Source: Mesostigma viride
Taxonomy: Eukaryota; Streptophyta; Mesostigmatophyceae; Mesostigmatales; Mesostigmataceae
Assembly: GCA_009746045.1 (NCBI GenBank)
Contig: RPFO01000390.1
Coordinates: 5,001 to 69,000, forward strand
DNA length: 64,000 nucleotides
Direction: 5' to 3'
In this document: in pieces, positions 33,113-44,618 of the stretch
Position numbering within the stretch: position 1 is the stretch's first letter
How the letters are laid out: every line of letters begins with the position of its first letter
Position numbers and translations under genes: made by a program
The notes under the pieces: model-generated
What the model was told of the DNA's origin: nothing
The model's input: only the letters and a program-made list of their open reading frames with translations
Database searches by the model: none

Positions 33113-34930
33113 GTGAGGGCTCTCATAGCCGAGGGAAAGCCGGTGATTGAGAGGCTGTGGTCTGCTGATTTCCAAGCCAGGTCCGGAGACAGGGGCGTGT
33201 CACAAGTGGATGAGCAGCAGCTGTTGAACAATTACTTGATGACGGTCTACAAGATGCTGGTTAGCGGCCGGCCGATGCTGGACTATGCGCAGACTGCGGA
33301 GCTCCTCAGGTTTCTCAATCGAAAGACCCCCCCGCCAGGCCTCGACCTGTCCCTCAAGTACACTGGCGATGACGCGGGCTGGGACATGGCCGAATGCATC
33401 AACGAGGTGCTCAAGGAGGAGCGGCGGCGGCTGGTCAAGGCTGCACCCTTCATGAGCATTTCCTGCGATGATTCCGACGATATCAGCAAGAAGGAGCAAT
33501 GCTCTATCGTGTGTTATCCCATTGTGGCTGGCTGCCGCACCGCCGAGTTCCTGGCATGCCACGAGTTACCTGGCGGCGTGGCCAATGCTACCACGATATT
33601 CGAGGGCATCTACTACAAGCTGCGCAAGGTAGCTAAGATGGAGCCCAAGGAGATCGCCACCAAGCTCATCTCCTGCGGCATGGACGGGGCCAATGTGATG
33701 ATCCGGGCTGAGGGGGGCGTCATTGCCAAGTTGAGGCAGGGCTGTGCTCCTTTCATCGTCCCTCTATGGTGCCCTGCCCATAGGAACAGGTTGGTGGGCA
33801 ACGAGGTGATGCCCTTGGAGGTCGTGCGCACAGTGCAAGACCTCCTCGTGGCGATGGCATCGGACATCAAGCGCAGCGCCAAGCGCACACAGACGCTGCA
33901 CCTGCACCAAGACCTTGCGGAGCACGAGAGGCAGCGGGGCATTAAGGCGATCCATGACATACGCTGGATATCAATCCGCGGTGTCCTCGAGCGTATCATC
34001 CAGGAATATGACGCGCTCCTCTCCTTCTACTTCACCAGGGCAGACGAGGCTGTGCAGAACCGTACCAAGAATGGTGGAGCTGAGGACATGTACAACAAGC
34101 TCATCTCAGTGGACAACATCCTGGCAGCGCACGGGCTGCTTGGCCTCTTTGAGGGGCTGGACGTGCTGTCCAAGCAGTTCCAGGATGACAAGCTGCACTG
34201 CGCGGACATCGGCCGGTTGGTGGACAACACCAAGAAGGCCATCCATGACCAGTACTTGGGACCGCACGCCACCTTTGGCCTGCCATTCCAGCCTCTCCTC
34301 GAATGCGTCCCGCACTTGACGCATGACGACGAGGATGACCTGCCCGGTGCTGCGGACGCCGAGGACACGTTTGTCATCGAGCCGCCTGAGGGTGAGGGCA
34401 GCGGGGCATGCAGGGATGCAGAGGACTTCACCACGGTGAGACTGCGGGAGGTGGGGGATGATGGTGACAAGGAGGTGCAGCTTGTCCCCAGGCGGGACAA
34501 GGACGGCTACGCTGTCACGTTCGAGACCCGTGGTCGGCCAAGCAAGTCGAGAGTGAGCAGCGTGAGCTTGACCAGGTCGCACAACCCTGTCCAACTCAGC
34601 CAGCAGCCAGATGCTGTCAAGCTGGGCCACGCTGTTCAACAGGCCAAGGTTAAGCTGAAAGAGACGGCAACCGTCGTCAGTGAGGCATTTGACCGCCACT
34701 TCCCCATCACGCCATTTCTGATGGCATGGCAGGTGCTCCACCCAGAGTATTGGCTCTCTAATCCAAGCAAGAGTGCTACCGCCAAGCTGATCAAGCCACT
34801 CACCGACCTGTACTGCAGGCCAGCGACATGCCATCCCCCGGATAGTGACGCCCCCCTGCATGTTGCCGCGCTCATCGACCCGCACGCGCTCATGGCTGAG
34901 TTTGATGCCTTTGAGGACGAGTGTGGATGA
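33113..34930 (+). pseudogene. hAT transposase catalytic core
   Basis: The 605-codon frame contains FMSISCDDSDDISKKEQCS with the first catalytic Asp, LISCGMDGANVM with the second, then PLWCPAHRNRLV with the conserved C-x2-H. The helical insertion region follows (HDIRWISIRGVLERIIQEYD and onward). This order is that of hAT transposases of the ZNF862/KRBA2-like kind. The frame ends at 34,928-34,930, one frame away from the dimerisation domain. A central Asp/Glu/Gly-rich linker lies around residues 400-460. Confidence 0.9.
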
Positions 34931-35444
34931 CCCGGGTAGGCCCATGGTCAGGGGCGAGGACGGTGGCGTAGAGTTCAAGCCATGGCGTGAGGTGTGGGCT
35001 GAGACGCGCCAGTTCGTTACCAGCAAGTACGCTGGCATCAAGACGTGGGTGAGGATGTCAATGGTTATGGCGGCAAAGACACCAAGCTCAGTCGCCAACG
35101 AGCGGCTGTTTTCAGCCATGAATTACATCAAGTCGAAACGCCGCAGCTTGTTGAAGGAGCCCCACATGGATGTTGCTCTCCGGACATACGTCAGCAAGTT
35201 CAGCTTCACACAATTCGACAAGTTCAGCGGCTTTGAGCGTACCTTAAGTGGCAAGACAAGAAGCTCCGGCGCATGGGAGGCACCACTGGGAACCAACACA
35301 CGTCCGCGGCCAAGGAGCAAGCCGCCACAGCACCCGCAGTGGACCCTGATCATGTTTTTCAGACTCGGTAGCAAGTTGGCTGCTGCCATGTGCTTATTGG
35401 CCACTCTGTACACTCAGTGGACATTGTCTGTTTATCCGGGCTGA
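34931..35444 (+). pseudogene. hAT C-terminal dimerisation domain
   Basis: In the frame of 34,845-35,444 the text SSVANERLFSAMNYIKSKRR followed by SLLKEPHMDVALRTYVSKF is the hallmark C-terminal dimerisation domain, with the conserved E-R-x-F-S motif. It is shifted by one frame from the core, so the gene cannot make a full protein without frameshifting. Confidence 0.9.
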
Positions 35445-36071
35445 AGCCTACATGTCTACTTGGGGTTTGGTAGTGTGGTTCTACGCTGAGAGGTGTGGTC
35501 GTGTCACATGAAAGCTTCAGGCCTTCAGCCACTTAGGCGGTGTAATCAGCTTGTAGCGTGTTTAACTGTTTATCATCAAGTGTTAGAGTAGTATGTATAC
35601 AATAAATTTAATAGTTGTCTCACTTAATGAATTTAATGTAAAGGATGGCCCAGTTTTGTAAGAGACCAATAAACCCATTTTAAAAGCATGATAGAATTGC
35701 TATAGAGGTTTAAAAAAAAAAAAAAAATCGCCGGCGGCCGGGGGGGGCTAGCCTTTTTGGGCATTAAGTGTTCCCATGGGTAAGGATGGCCAGTTTAGGG
35801 CCACTTCCTGATGTGCTCTACTTATTGTTTAAATAAAGAGTCCGGTTACCCTGGAGTTCCACAGTTCATAGAATCGGGGTTCTCTGAACATAGTTTCTTT
35901 AAAGCGATACGGAAGGGGAGTCGCTGATGCTAGATGAAATAGAGATGGTGTTGTCATCGTAATAAGGTTGATTAGGCTTCTAGTGTACGAGTATTATGGA
36001 TGATATGGCCTAATTGTTGCGGCCCATACCTTGACGGGGCGTTGAGTACCTTGACGAATTTTTGCGTCTAG

Positions 36072-37366
36072 CAGTGCTTCTACTAACGGGACTATTTCGT
36101 CAACCGGTTGACGAATTTTGAAAGTAGTAGTAAAATAGTCAACCATTTTGGGCAATTTGTCAACCACATTCGTCAACCAACTCGGCAATTCGTCAACCAA
36201 TTGACGAATATGTTCCGAAGTTCGTCAACCGGTTTGACGAAATGTTTAGGGTATTCGTCAACCACCTAAGTCCTGAAGGCCAGACCTAAGGTCCAGCGGC
36301 GCGGCGTCAGGCCGTCAGCCCGTACCATCTGAATCCTAGGTACGCTGCAGTTGGAGTTGGTTTGGAAAGACAGTACGTCAGTACGGTTCAAAACAATGCT
36401 CGGGTACCAAAACTGAAGACGAGCAAGGCAGGACTTGAGCCGACCAGGGCATGAAAAAATTATCCCCACATGTAAAGACCTGTAATCGCCCTGGGCAATC
36501 ATGGCATTAATTACGTGACGACCTCAGGCCGTCTGGCGACTTTCATGTGCGATAAAATATTGCATGCGAAATTGTTTCGATAATGGCGGCGGCGATGTTT
36601 AGGTAGTGTTGCATGAGCTAGAGAATGTCGAAGAAAAACGGTTTGGCAGGTTTCAAGACTAGCACCTTAGATGCTCTGTTTAAGAAGCAAGCTGGAGAAA
36701 TTGTAGAAACGGAAAATATCGTCGACCTAGGCCGCAGTTTAGATGGAAAGGAGGGCAGGCAGGGTCGCGACAAACGCAAGAGAGTAGAGCGTGAGGAAGA
36801 GGATGGGTCTAATGCGCAGGAGGAGGAAGATGGCGGCCAGTCAGCATCATCTGACAGCGCCTCAAACTCTGTCGAGGAGGAATCTGGCGAGGAGGAATCT
36901 GGCGAGGAGGAATCTGGCGAGGAGGGGGCCCAGACAGAAAGGAGCAAGGCCGATGATGACGGCAGCTCTGGGCCAAGCTCGGACAAAACTGTGACAGTAG
37001 TGCCTGTTGATATCAGTGAGGAGGACGTGATGGTTGTTTAATGGCCTCGTGCTGTGCACACTTGACTCTGACCTAGCTGTGAAGGATACTAGTCATTATT
37101 CTGTAGTTAATGCAGTTGTCAACAACCACCAAGTGATATTGTGTTTTATCCACATGCATTACATGCGTGTGTGAGGCGTGAGCGACCTTAAGTTAATGAT
37201 GAAGAAATAAAGCTTCCTCCCCCCCCCCCCAGGGTTGACGAAGCGCCACGGCAAATAGTCAACCAGTTTGACGCATTGCCGAGGCAAATAGTCAACCATT
37301 TGACGAAGTGCCGAGGCAAATAGTCAACAAGTTGACGAATGACAAAAACCCTTAGTAGAAGCACTG
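36072..37366. mobile_element. hAT-type element, 1,295 bp, with 8-bp target duplication
   Basis: The ends are inverted repeats (left CAGTGCTTCTACTAACGGG, right complement CAGTGCTTCTACTAAGGG). The insert is flanked by perfect GCGTCTAG at 36,064-36,071 and 37,367-37,374. T1 copy III shows the uninterrupted site at about 21,391-21,398. CAGTG termini and an 8-bp duplication define the hAT superfamily. Many copies of gtcaac and gttgacgaa occupy the subterminal 200 bp at both ends and are plausible transposase-binding sites. Confidence 0.95.
36625..37041 (+). CDS. Acidic disordered protein inside the hAT-type element
   Basis: The 138-codon frame starts MSKKNGLAGFKTSTLDALFK. It has a basic GRDKRKRVERE patch near residue 50 and then becomes acidic, with three copies of EEESGEEES-type repeats encoded by 18-bp tandem repeats near 36,875-36,930. 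It ends ISEEDVMVV. It resembles in style the N-terminal ORF of the hAT gene at 32,429 (SKK start, basic patch, acidic linker). It may be a residual N-terminal exon of a deleted transposase. No catalytic domain is present. Confidence 0.5.
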   Translation: MSKKNGLAGFKTSTLDALFKKQAGEIVETENIVDLGRSLDGKEGRQGRDKRKRVEREEEDGSNAQEEEDGGQSASSDSASNSVEEESGEEESGEEESGEEGAQTERSKADDDGSSGPSSDKTVTVVPVDISEEDVMVV

Positions 37367-37679
37367 GCGTCTAGGTTCTCCTAACAGATCTGTGATTGTG
37401 GACGGGATTGCAACAAGCAATATCTGAAGTTTAACTTGACGGCTACAAATGTTTAGAGGCCGTTGCTAGAATCTGGCCGTTGGTACACGATAAAAGCTTG
37501 CTCACCTAGCTCATGGCGGTCTCTTTTGTTTTCCCACCCGCCCTCCCTGTGTGTTGCCTGTTTGGGGGTAAGGCTAGCTTTTGGGGGCATTAAGTTGAGG
37601 GCCACTTCCCAATGTGCTCTACTTAATGTTATAATAAATAAAGATATGGTTACCCTGGAGTTCCACGTTTAATAGAATG

Positions 37680-38230
37680 TGTTTTTTCAAAAAGTCGACC
37701 TGCTTGCTGACGAGTTCTTATTCTGCTTTCTTTGATAATGGTGGAATCTGGTCCGTTTTGCCAAGCAAATTTTCGAGTGTTCCCTTGAGTCCGCCGCCCA
37801 AGAGTTTGCATTTTCCTATAAGGTACGTCGAGCTAGCTGGCTTGCTTGCTTTCTTTCTTGCTAGCTTGCTTGTTATTTGTTTCATGGCTCGGTTGCTTTC
37901 TTGCTTGTTTTTTGGTCCTTGGCGTGCGCGTTCTGCTTGTCATTTTTCTGTATTCGGCGATAGGTGTTTTGCTTGCTGGAATATCGCTGTGGCAGCATGG
38001 GCAACCTGGTTTTTACGTCTACCTTAATCGGTGTACGAGCGTGTAGTCTTATGTAGTCTTATGTTCATCATGGCATTTAGGTCATACCGAGGTGCTGGCG
38101 GAATGTTTTGTTGTTTATGATAATTGTTGAGCTCGGATGCATGTGTGACTTTGTTTTGTCCCTGTCGTTTGCGTTCTGCTTGTCATTTTTGTGTATTGTT
38201 TTTGTTTGATCCTCTACGGTTAAACGCGAC
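37680..38230 (+). repeat. Relative of the chromovirus leader
   Basis: Sequence around 37,810-37,990 (ggtacgtcgagctagc, gctttctttcttgctagc, tttttggtccttgg) is the diverged reverse complement of 10,340-10,480. The gcgttctgcttgtcattttt motif occurs twice (about 37,930 and 38,171). No gag frame follows, so this is a solo remnant. Confidence 0.55.
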
Positions 38231-38459
38231 ATGTTGCTGCATTCAATAATATCTGGGGTGCCATGCCTGTCCACCGATCGACGCCGTTATCTGCACCAGG
38301 GTTTATTTTTGTGCCCCCGCCGTGCCCCGCCGCACCCGCCGCGCCCCGCCGGCAACCTTCCGGGTACGTTTGCGTTGATTTCCTGTGCTTTTGCGTGCTT
38401 TCTTGCTTGTTTAGGGTTTAATGGCTTACTAGGGTTTAATGGCTTGTTGGTTGGCTGGC

Positions 38460-38870
<411 letters not shown>

Positions 38871-38918
38871 GTGTGGATCCTGTCATGCGTGTAGGGTTTG
38901 AATATGTGGATTCCCCAT

Positions 38919-39673
38919 GGTATGGACAAGATTCAACGATGCCCTTAATTAACGAGGAAGCGCGCCCACTACACGCGACAAAAGAGGAGTGGGAGGAGGT
39001 AGCGAAAAAGGTCATACACCGGTCATTCGAAGAAGTATCTGACCACCCCCCTTTTCCATTTTCGTACGTTTTTGTCAATTTTTTTTTAACAAAAAAAACT
39101 GAATGCACCAGGGTACCCTGTTGACTTTGACTAGGGTTTCCACCCTGTTCCGGTGGTCAGATACGGTCAAACAAGTGTCCTACGGATAGAGTGAATCTAG
39201 ATCTTTTCGGTGGTCTAGTTGGTTTCCGCCAAAACCTTCCCGCCAAATCCCTACAGGGTGCACAAACTCGTGCCGAACGTGAGGCATGAGAAAAACTCGC
39301 AGTCGAAAATCGGCACGAGGACGGTTTAGGGGTATTTTTGCGGTACTTTGAATTTGGCTGTGCGATCCCTACCAATCTACGGTCACTAGCTATGCGTCCG
39401 CAAGTGCGTCCCCGTTGATGGAAAGAGCAATGTGACTGTTGCCGCAAGGCCTACAGTTCGCCAAGTCCCTCAGAACGCATAGTCGTTGGTGGATATCCCC
39501 ATGGTAAAGGATTCAAAATGGCATTTGTAAAAGTCACGGCAGATCAGGCGGTATGGACAAGATTCAACGATGCCCTTAATTAACGAGGAAGCGCGCCCAC
39601 TACACGCGACGAAAGAGGAGTGGGAGGAGGTAGCGAAAAAGGTCATACACCGGTCATTCGAAGAAGTATCTGA
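38919..39673. repeat. 124-bp direct duplication flanking 507 bp
   Basis: Positions 38,919-39,042 and 39,550-39,673 are the same 124-bp sequence with one difference seen (gacaaaag versus gacgaaag). The last 40 bp of the second copy form the beginning of the left arm of the 39.6-46.2 kb palindrome. The 507 bp between them hold no gene. It may be a very short terminal-repeat element or a simple duplication. Confidence 0.8.
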
Positions 39674-39734
39674 ACGATCTCGAGATATAGCAAGAAGGAG
39701 CAGGACCAGACACTGCTGGCCACTGTAATTAAAC

Positions 39735-41100
39735 GATGCGTCACAATCCGCACATTCATATCAAGGCACCTCTTCAAACCGAGTACACTGATGCTAAGGA
39801 GGCGTACGAGGATCTGGTAGACAAAACGGACTTCCTTGAACCGGAGCCTTCCTTGAACCGGACAATGCTTCATAGTACGTCGAGAGAGTGATCTCCCGCC
39901 GGCTCTCAGCCAGAAATAATGTGTGCAATAAGGCGGACAAGGCTAGGCCTGCGAGAAAAGAGGGTGACGGGAATTCAACAAAGGGCCTGAAGAGACGGCC
40001 GCTCGCCAACATCATGACGAACCATGCAGGACGGCAACCACTCAGGTAAACTTGGTTCGTAATGTACACAAATGCAGCAACATGGTTGAAACAAGCAAAA
40101 AACAGAAAAACTCAAAATGTGCTTGTGCTGGAGTACATTCTTAATAGTTGGTAGGGTTACATTAGCGGACATGCCGAATGATATAGGGGAGCGGTCCCCC
40201 ATGAGCTCGGCGGATACGGGATCCTATCCCTCCGACTCGGAGGAGTCATTCCGGTCGGGGGGGACATTGTATTCTTCGGAGTCGTTGCCGGCGGGAGTCG
40301 AAGAATTTTGCGCACCCATTACGATGCGGCAACGGTAACCGAGAATGACACCTTATCACAGAAAAGCATTACCCTACGATTACATCACATGGGGGTTGCT
40401 GACCAAGAAAGGCCTGATGAGCCGGCCGCATTGTTCGGCCATTGAAGATATGGAGCACGGAATCCTCGAGTGCATTGTTGACCTGCTCGGCCCCTTGGAA
40501 CGCGCTAGGCTCAACGTAATGAGCAAGGAAATGTGTTTGATTGTACAACAGCAGATGTGGCAGTTCAAGACCGGTATTCGCTAGAGGGAGTTTACGCATT
40601 TGGAGGAAGAGTACGGCCTGATGGACGACATCCCACCACCTACGCGCATGCTCATCACCTCCACTTTATTCGAGCCCACCCGGGATAATCCCATATGGAA
40701 TTCCAACATCACCTTGGAGCTGTCTGCATCCACCCTGGAGGCATACGACAACACATTTCGCAATCTCATGTCCGACGGACGTGTGAAGTCGCGTCTCCGC
40801 GGGCAGCCTCCCACCTGCCTGGGGAACTTGTCCTCGCTTCGCGACATTCCCGCAGACAGCTGGGCAGTCATTGGAGCATGGAATACGTTGCCCAGTGGCG
40901 TGAACTAGAAGCGGAGAGGCACCGCCCCCACGTGTTGCCCGTGGAGGAAAGAAAGTGAGAGGCAGCTCGTGGCAGAGTGGAACCATGTATGGCGGTCGCC
41001 GATCATCTGGGGTCTGTACAACATTGTGGTGTTCACCCGCTGCGAGGAAGGAGGAGAGGGGTGGAGGAAAGATTGTATATTGATACAAAAAAGAAACGCA
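39735..41100 (+). pseudogene. F-box-like gene, broken left-arm copy
   Basis: Starting at ATG 39,735 (MRHNPHIHIKAPL), the reading passes through several frames with internal stops, including a duplicated segment near 39,840. Recognisable stretches are MEHGILECIVDLLGPLERAR (40,450-40,510), LEEEYGLMDDIPPPTRM (about 40,600) and a C-terminal helix with SWAVIG (40,600-40,908). The first of these has the hydrophobic spacing of an F-box. Coding-like sequence continues into the spacer towards the oxygenase-like domain at 41.3-41.95 kb. Confidence 0.45.
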
Positions 41101-41158
41101 TGACTCCGGAAGAACTCACCAAGTCCAATGCCCTCACGAGGGAACGGGTGAACGCGTC

Positions 41159-41952
41159 GTGCGCGCGCGTCGTCCGGAAGCGAGCGAGCAGTCCACGTTG
41201 GCCAAGGCCAACAAGTTGAAGCCGGTGCCCGCGACGGATCGGCTCACCTTGCACATGGACGAAGCCATGGAGAGCGAGCACGACCCGTCCAGGAGAAAGA
41301 TCCTGGCGGCAGCTAATAGAAAAGGGTACACGAAGCTATATGGCAAGGGACTCTTCTCAGATGTATGGCTGGCTGACCTCAAGGCCACCCTCAAGGAAAA
41401 TCAAGAAAGACTTCCTGAAACCAAGATTCTACTTTTTCCGGGAGGGTACCGGTCAACACGGGAATGAGGATCGCACGGCGCACCCAATCGACCTCAGTGC
41501 AGCCCACAACAGTTGGATTAAAGAGCCGGTACAGGCGTTTGTTTATGAGGTGGCTGGCCCATGGTACGTAGCCTTCAACTGCTACGGGTTGTTTAGCAAG
41601 CCGGGGTGCCAGGCCCAGCCCGCATTCGGACGTCAAGCACATGCTGGAGACAAAGCCCACCTTCTCGTTCCTGCTCTCGCTAGACCATGATGGCCGGTGG
41701 ATATCCTTCGACGGGAGCCTCTCATCAACAGGAGAGGGGAGCACCCTAGAAGTGTGTGAAGGCGCGGGCGTGAAGAGGACGGCCGTCACTTTTAACAAGG
41801 GAGAGTTGTTAATGTTTCACGCCTGTCACGTCCACGCGGGCGGTGGTTACCCAAAGGACCAGTACAAGCACGGTCACTGGCGTCACTTCCGCACAGCCAG
41901 CCATCGGGGCGAGCGGGGGTTTGACACGAACGCAGTTTCCTACTACGTCTAA
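41159..41952 (+). pseudogene. 2OG-Fe(II)-oxygenase/cupin-like domain
   Basis: Frame 41,159-41,467 encodes a basic helical stretch. Frame 41,340-41,690 adds KEPVQAFVYEVAGPWYVAF, and frame 41,641-41,952 reads FSFLLSLDHDGRWISFDGS, then NKGELLMFHACHVHAGGGYP and HWRHFRTASH before the end. The order of a Leu-rich strand, G-E-L-L-M-F-H..HVHAGG and a late H-x-R is typical of double-stranded beta-helix proteins such as 2OG-Fe(II) oxygenases. The canonical H-x-D is not evident, so function is uncertain. Frames shift at least twice, so it is probably the broken 3' end of the gene whose 5' part lies in both arms. Confidence 0.4.
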
Positions 41953-42088
41953 AAGACAAAGGCGCAGCAACAGAAGGAGAAGGCGGGGAAGCACTGAAGT
42001 TCCACCCCATGTCAGGCCTCTAGTATAGGTGCCAGTTTACTAAACCCATGCGCCTGCAGGTTGTAGCTCAGAATGTATAAAAAATCAT

Positions 42089-42162
42089 GTGCCCCTTTTC
42101 ACGGATATGTGTAACATATACTCCCAACGGATATATGTTCCTAACTTATTAATTTATTACTC
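42089..42162 (+). mobile_element. 74-bp micro-insert, TTAA-tail family
   Basis: It starts GTGCCCCTTTTCACGG, contains actcccaacgg, and ends in a TTATTAATTTATTA tail. It is flanked by AATCAT at 42,083-42,088 and 42,163-42,168. It is related to the 1,154-1,224 insert. Confidence 0.5.
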
Positions 42163-42191
42163 AATCATAGTTGTGTTTACTAACCCATTAA

Positions 42192-44084
42192 GGGGACGGT
42201 CCCGGCGCGAATATTTTGGCGCCGAAAAATTCGCGGTACCCGTCCGTACCGTGAAGAAGTGGTGCACGGGGCGCGCACCCCTACCGGAGCTGGCCATGGC
42301 GACGTGCTTTCAGGCAGAGTAGAAAAAGATAGCTCGCGGAATGCAGAGAAACTGAGCGAATCTTAAAGACGATGAGTAAATGATACTACTTCGTAGCGGA
42401 GTTCGCGTTTTTTGCAGTGTCGATGATTTTATTGATGACCATCGCCACGGGGGTCCCATCTGATGTTTTCGTCGAGAGGAATAAATTAGAATGCACGCTG
42501 GCGGCGGTGATTATCAGGTTTTATGGGCTTTACCTAGCGTCAAGGATGCGTTTAAATCGTTATTGGTAAAGCTTTAAAAAATTTGCTGGGTTTCGGCAAG
42601 ATTTCCGTCATGATCGGTAAGACACTCTCCAGGCTCGCGGGATGCGCGTCTTATTATTCCATGGAAGGTTGTTCGTTCTTGCGCCGCTGGGCGAAGGACA
42701 ATTCCGGTAATGGTACGATCGTGTGATCAACGTGACCCTATGAATGTTTCGCTTCCTTTATGGGTTATCAACGCAAGTTTTCGGCTTCTTTTCGTGCAGT
42801 TAGCGCCAGGTATAATGCCATTCCGTGCTGCGCATCGCCAGATTCCTGGCACCTTTCGGTGGTTTTTATGTACGTTGCATGGCTGGGATGTGTCAAAGCG
42901 TGACCGTGGCATATCGTCAAGTTGTCAGGGATTCGCTGAGTGGTTTCTTGGAAGGAGATTGCTAACAGCACTCAGTTTTGTGTGAATATTGACGCGGCCT
43001 TTCTTAGCAGAGGCTTCACTGTGGTTAGAGGCTCACAAGCTTGAGTTTGTTTCCTGGCAAACAATTGCACTGGAAAGAAAGGTGGCAGTGGTTTTTCTGA
43101 GGGGCATACGGCATGGGTGGAACTGCACGTAGGTAGGGGTTATCGTTGTCTTGTTGGCCTTTCTCCCACTAAAATGGGAGAGCCCTAATTCATATGCTAG
43201 CAAGGCAAGGTAACCATGGTAAGAAGCCTTGGCAAGCAGCATGTATGATAATTCTGCTTTCTCTGTGGACTGTCTGTTGTTACCCTTGTTGGGCAATTAG
43301 TGGATATGGCTTTCTAGGGTGTGTTTGAGCTTGGTTTTGGGATGATGCCCACACCATAAACCTGGAATATGCTTTAGAAGTGTTGGCTAGGCATGTAGAG
43401 CTACCTGCCTCATTGTTGTGCACACACGCAACAGGTTGCCCGTGTCGAGGTAAGGCAAGGGCACATGACGTGCCCAGCCACCTCCTTGTACATTGTGGTC
43501 GAATTGGGCATGGTCAGGAGCCTTTTGGATGGCATAGGAAGTGTTAGTGTGCCTTAATACTCACTAATGCCTTCCTTAGCGTCTGCACAGGTGGCCAACT
43601 GCCAAAATTAATAACTGCTACAGCTGAGCTCAGAATGCCACCAAACTTTGACAGTGCCTTCTATGGTCATGACAGAATTTGACTTGTGCTTTTCAGGCCT
43701 AATTGATGTGTTATTAGTGTGTATGGGGACGCCCCGCCTAAAAAAGCGTATTTTTGGCCCAAAAATTAATAACTCAAAGGGATGTGCTGATTTTGTTGAT
43801 CCAATTAGGTAGAAACAATGTCCCATGACATTTTTATATGGGGTGTGCTTTTTTCATGCAACTGGTTCTCCCACTGTTCTGGGCAAGATGTGCCCCGGAC
43901 AGCGTTTTTTTCTATTTTTAGCTCATAGCCGGTGTATGGCTTGGGGTAGTACCCCCAACAAGTGGTGGTATGCATGCCCAAACATCATGTTTATGGTCCC
44001 CAAACATCATTCAGTGGTTGTCAGTTGCATTTCTGTAGTTATTAGGGGGGGGAAGTTTTGATATATTTCTATGGGACCCTCCCC
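42192..44084. mobile_element. TTAA element family B (piggyBac-like)
   Basis: The 1,893-bp insert starts GGGGACGGTCCC and ends GGGACCCTCCCC, an inverted pair with one mismatch. TTAA lies on both sides (42,188-42,191 and 44,085-44,088). Internal frames are short and unrecognised. On the right the TTAA adjoins a minus-strand copy of the TTAA-tailed micro-insert (about 44,089-44,145), which offered the target. Confidence 0.8.
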
Positions 44085-44618
44085 TTAAGAACATATCGCT
44101 GTGGGGAGTACATGTAACGCATGTCCATGAGAAGGGGTTTCAACACCGTATTTCTTCCCTCTCTCTTGCTATGTAGAACAAGAAGAGGTGGAAGACCATT
44201 GTCCCGGCTCACACGCCAACCCCTGTGGGCAAGCCCCCCCCCCCCCCCCCCCCCCAAAGGAGGAAGGGGCGCTTTGCTAGGTAAAGTAGTTAGAATTTTC
44301 TAGATTAGCTTAGCATTAGCTTAGTTCGGTTTAAAGCAACTCGATCACAAATGACTTAAACTCTACCAAGTGCATCCACAAAGACTCGTCTGCTAGCTAC
44401 GAGTAACCACTTTCAGGTGGACGGTGAACGGGACGGCACTCCGACTGATAGTGTAAAGCCACCGGCCACACTCGCCCAGAAAGCATCCTGCCTGCCCATA
44501 CGGGTTCAGTGTAGGCCACCCAGATCGAGTGCCCCCGCGCATGCACGTGGTTCGTGCCTCGTCAACCAGGTGCGACCCTCTTTGACGCAGCAGCCTGCTG
44601 GGCTGCCGCAACCGCTCT

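Larger units (their letters stand above)
32429..35727 (+). mobile_element. Decayed hAT transposase unit ending in poly(A)
   Basis: The unit contains an N-terminal disordered ORF, the DDE-containing core and the C-terminal dimerisation domain in three reading frames. An aataaa lies near 35,600 and a run of about 16 A at 35,711-35,726. I found no terminal inverted repeats or 8-bp duplication. The poly(A) leaves open that this is a retrocopied transcript rather than a DNA-transposed copy. Confidence 0.7.
35746..37677. mobile_element. Small direct-repeat element T1, copy II
   Basis: Direct repeats lie at about 35,746-35,873 and 37,566-37,677 (ggctagcc... to ...gttccac...tagaa). The interior matches copy III (21.2-21.6 kb). 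It is interrupted by a 1,295-bp hAT-type insert. No gag or pol is present, so this is a non-autonomous TRIM-like unit. A target duplication was not found. Confidence 0.7.

Noticed and set aside
44237-44256. Poly(C) run as a regulatory element
   Set aside because: Simple homopolymer in the palindrome spacer. Nothing else supports a function.
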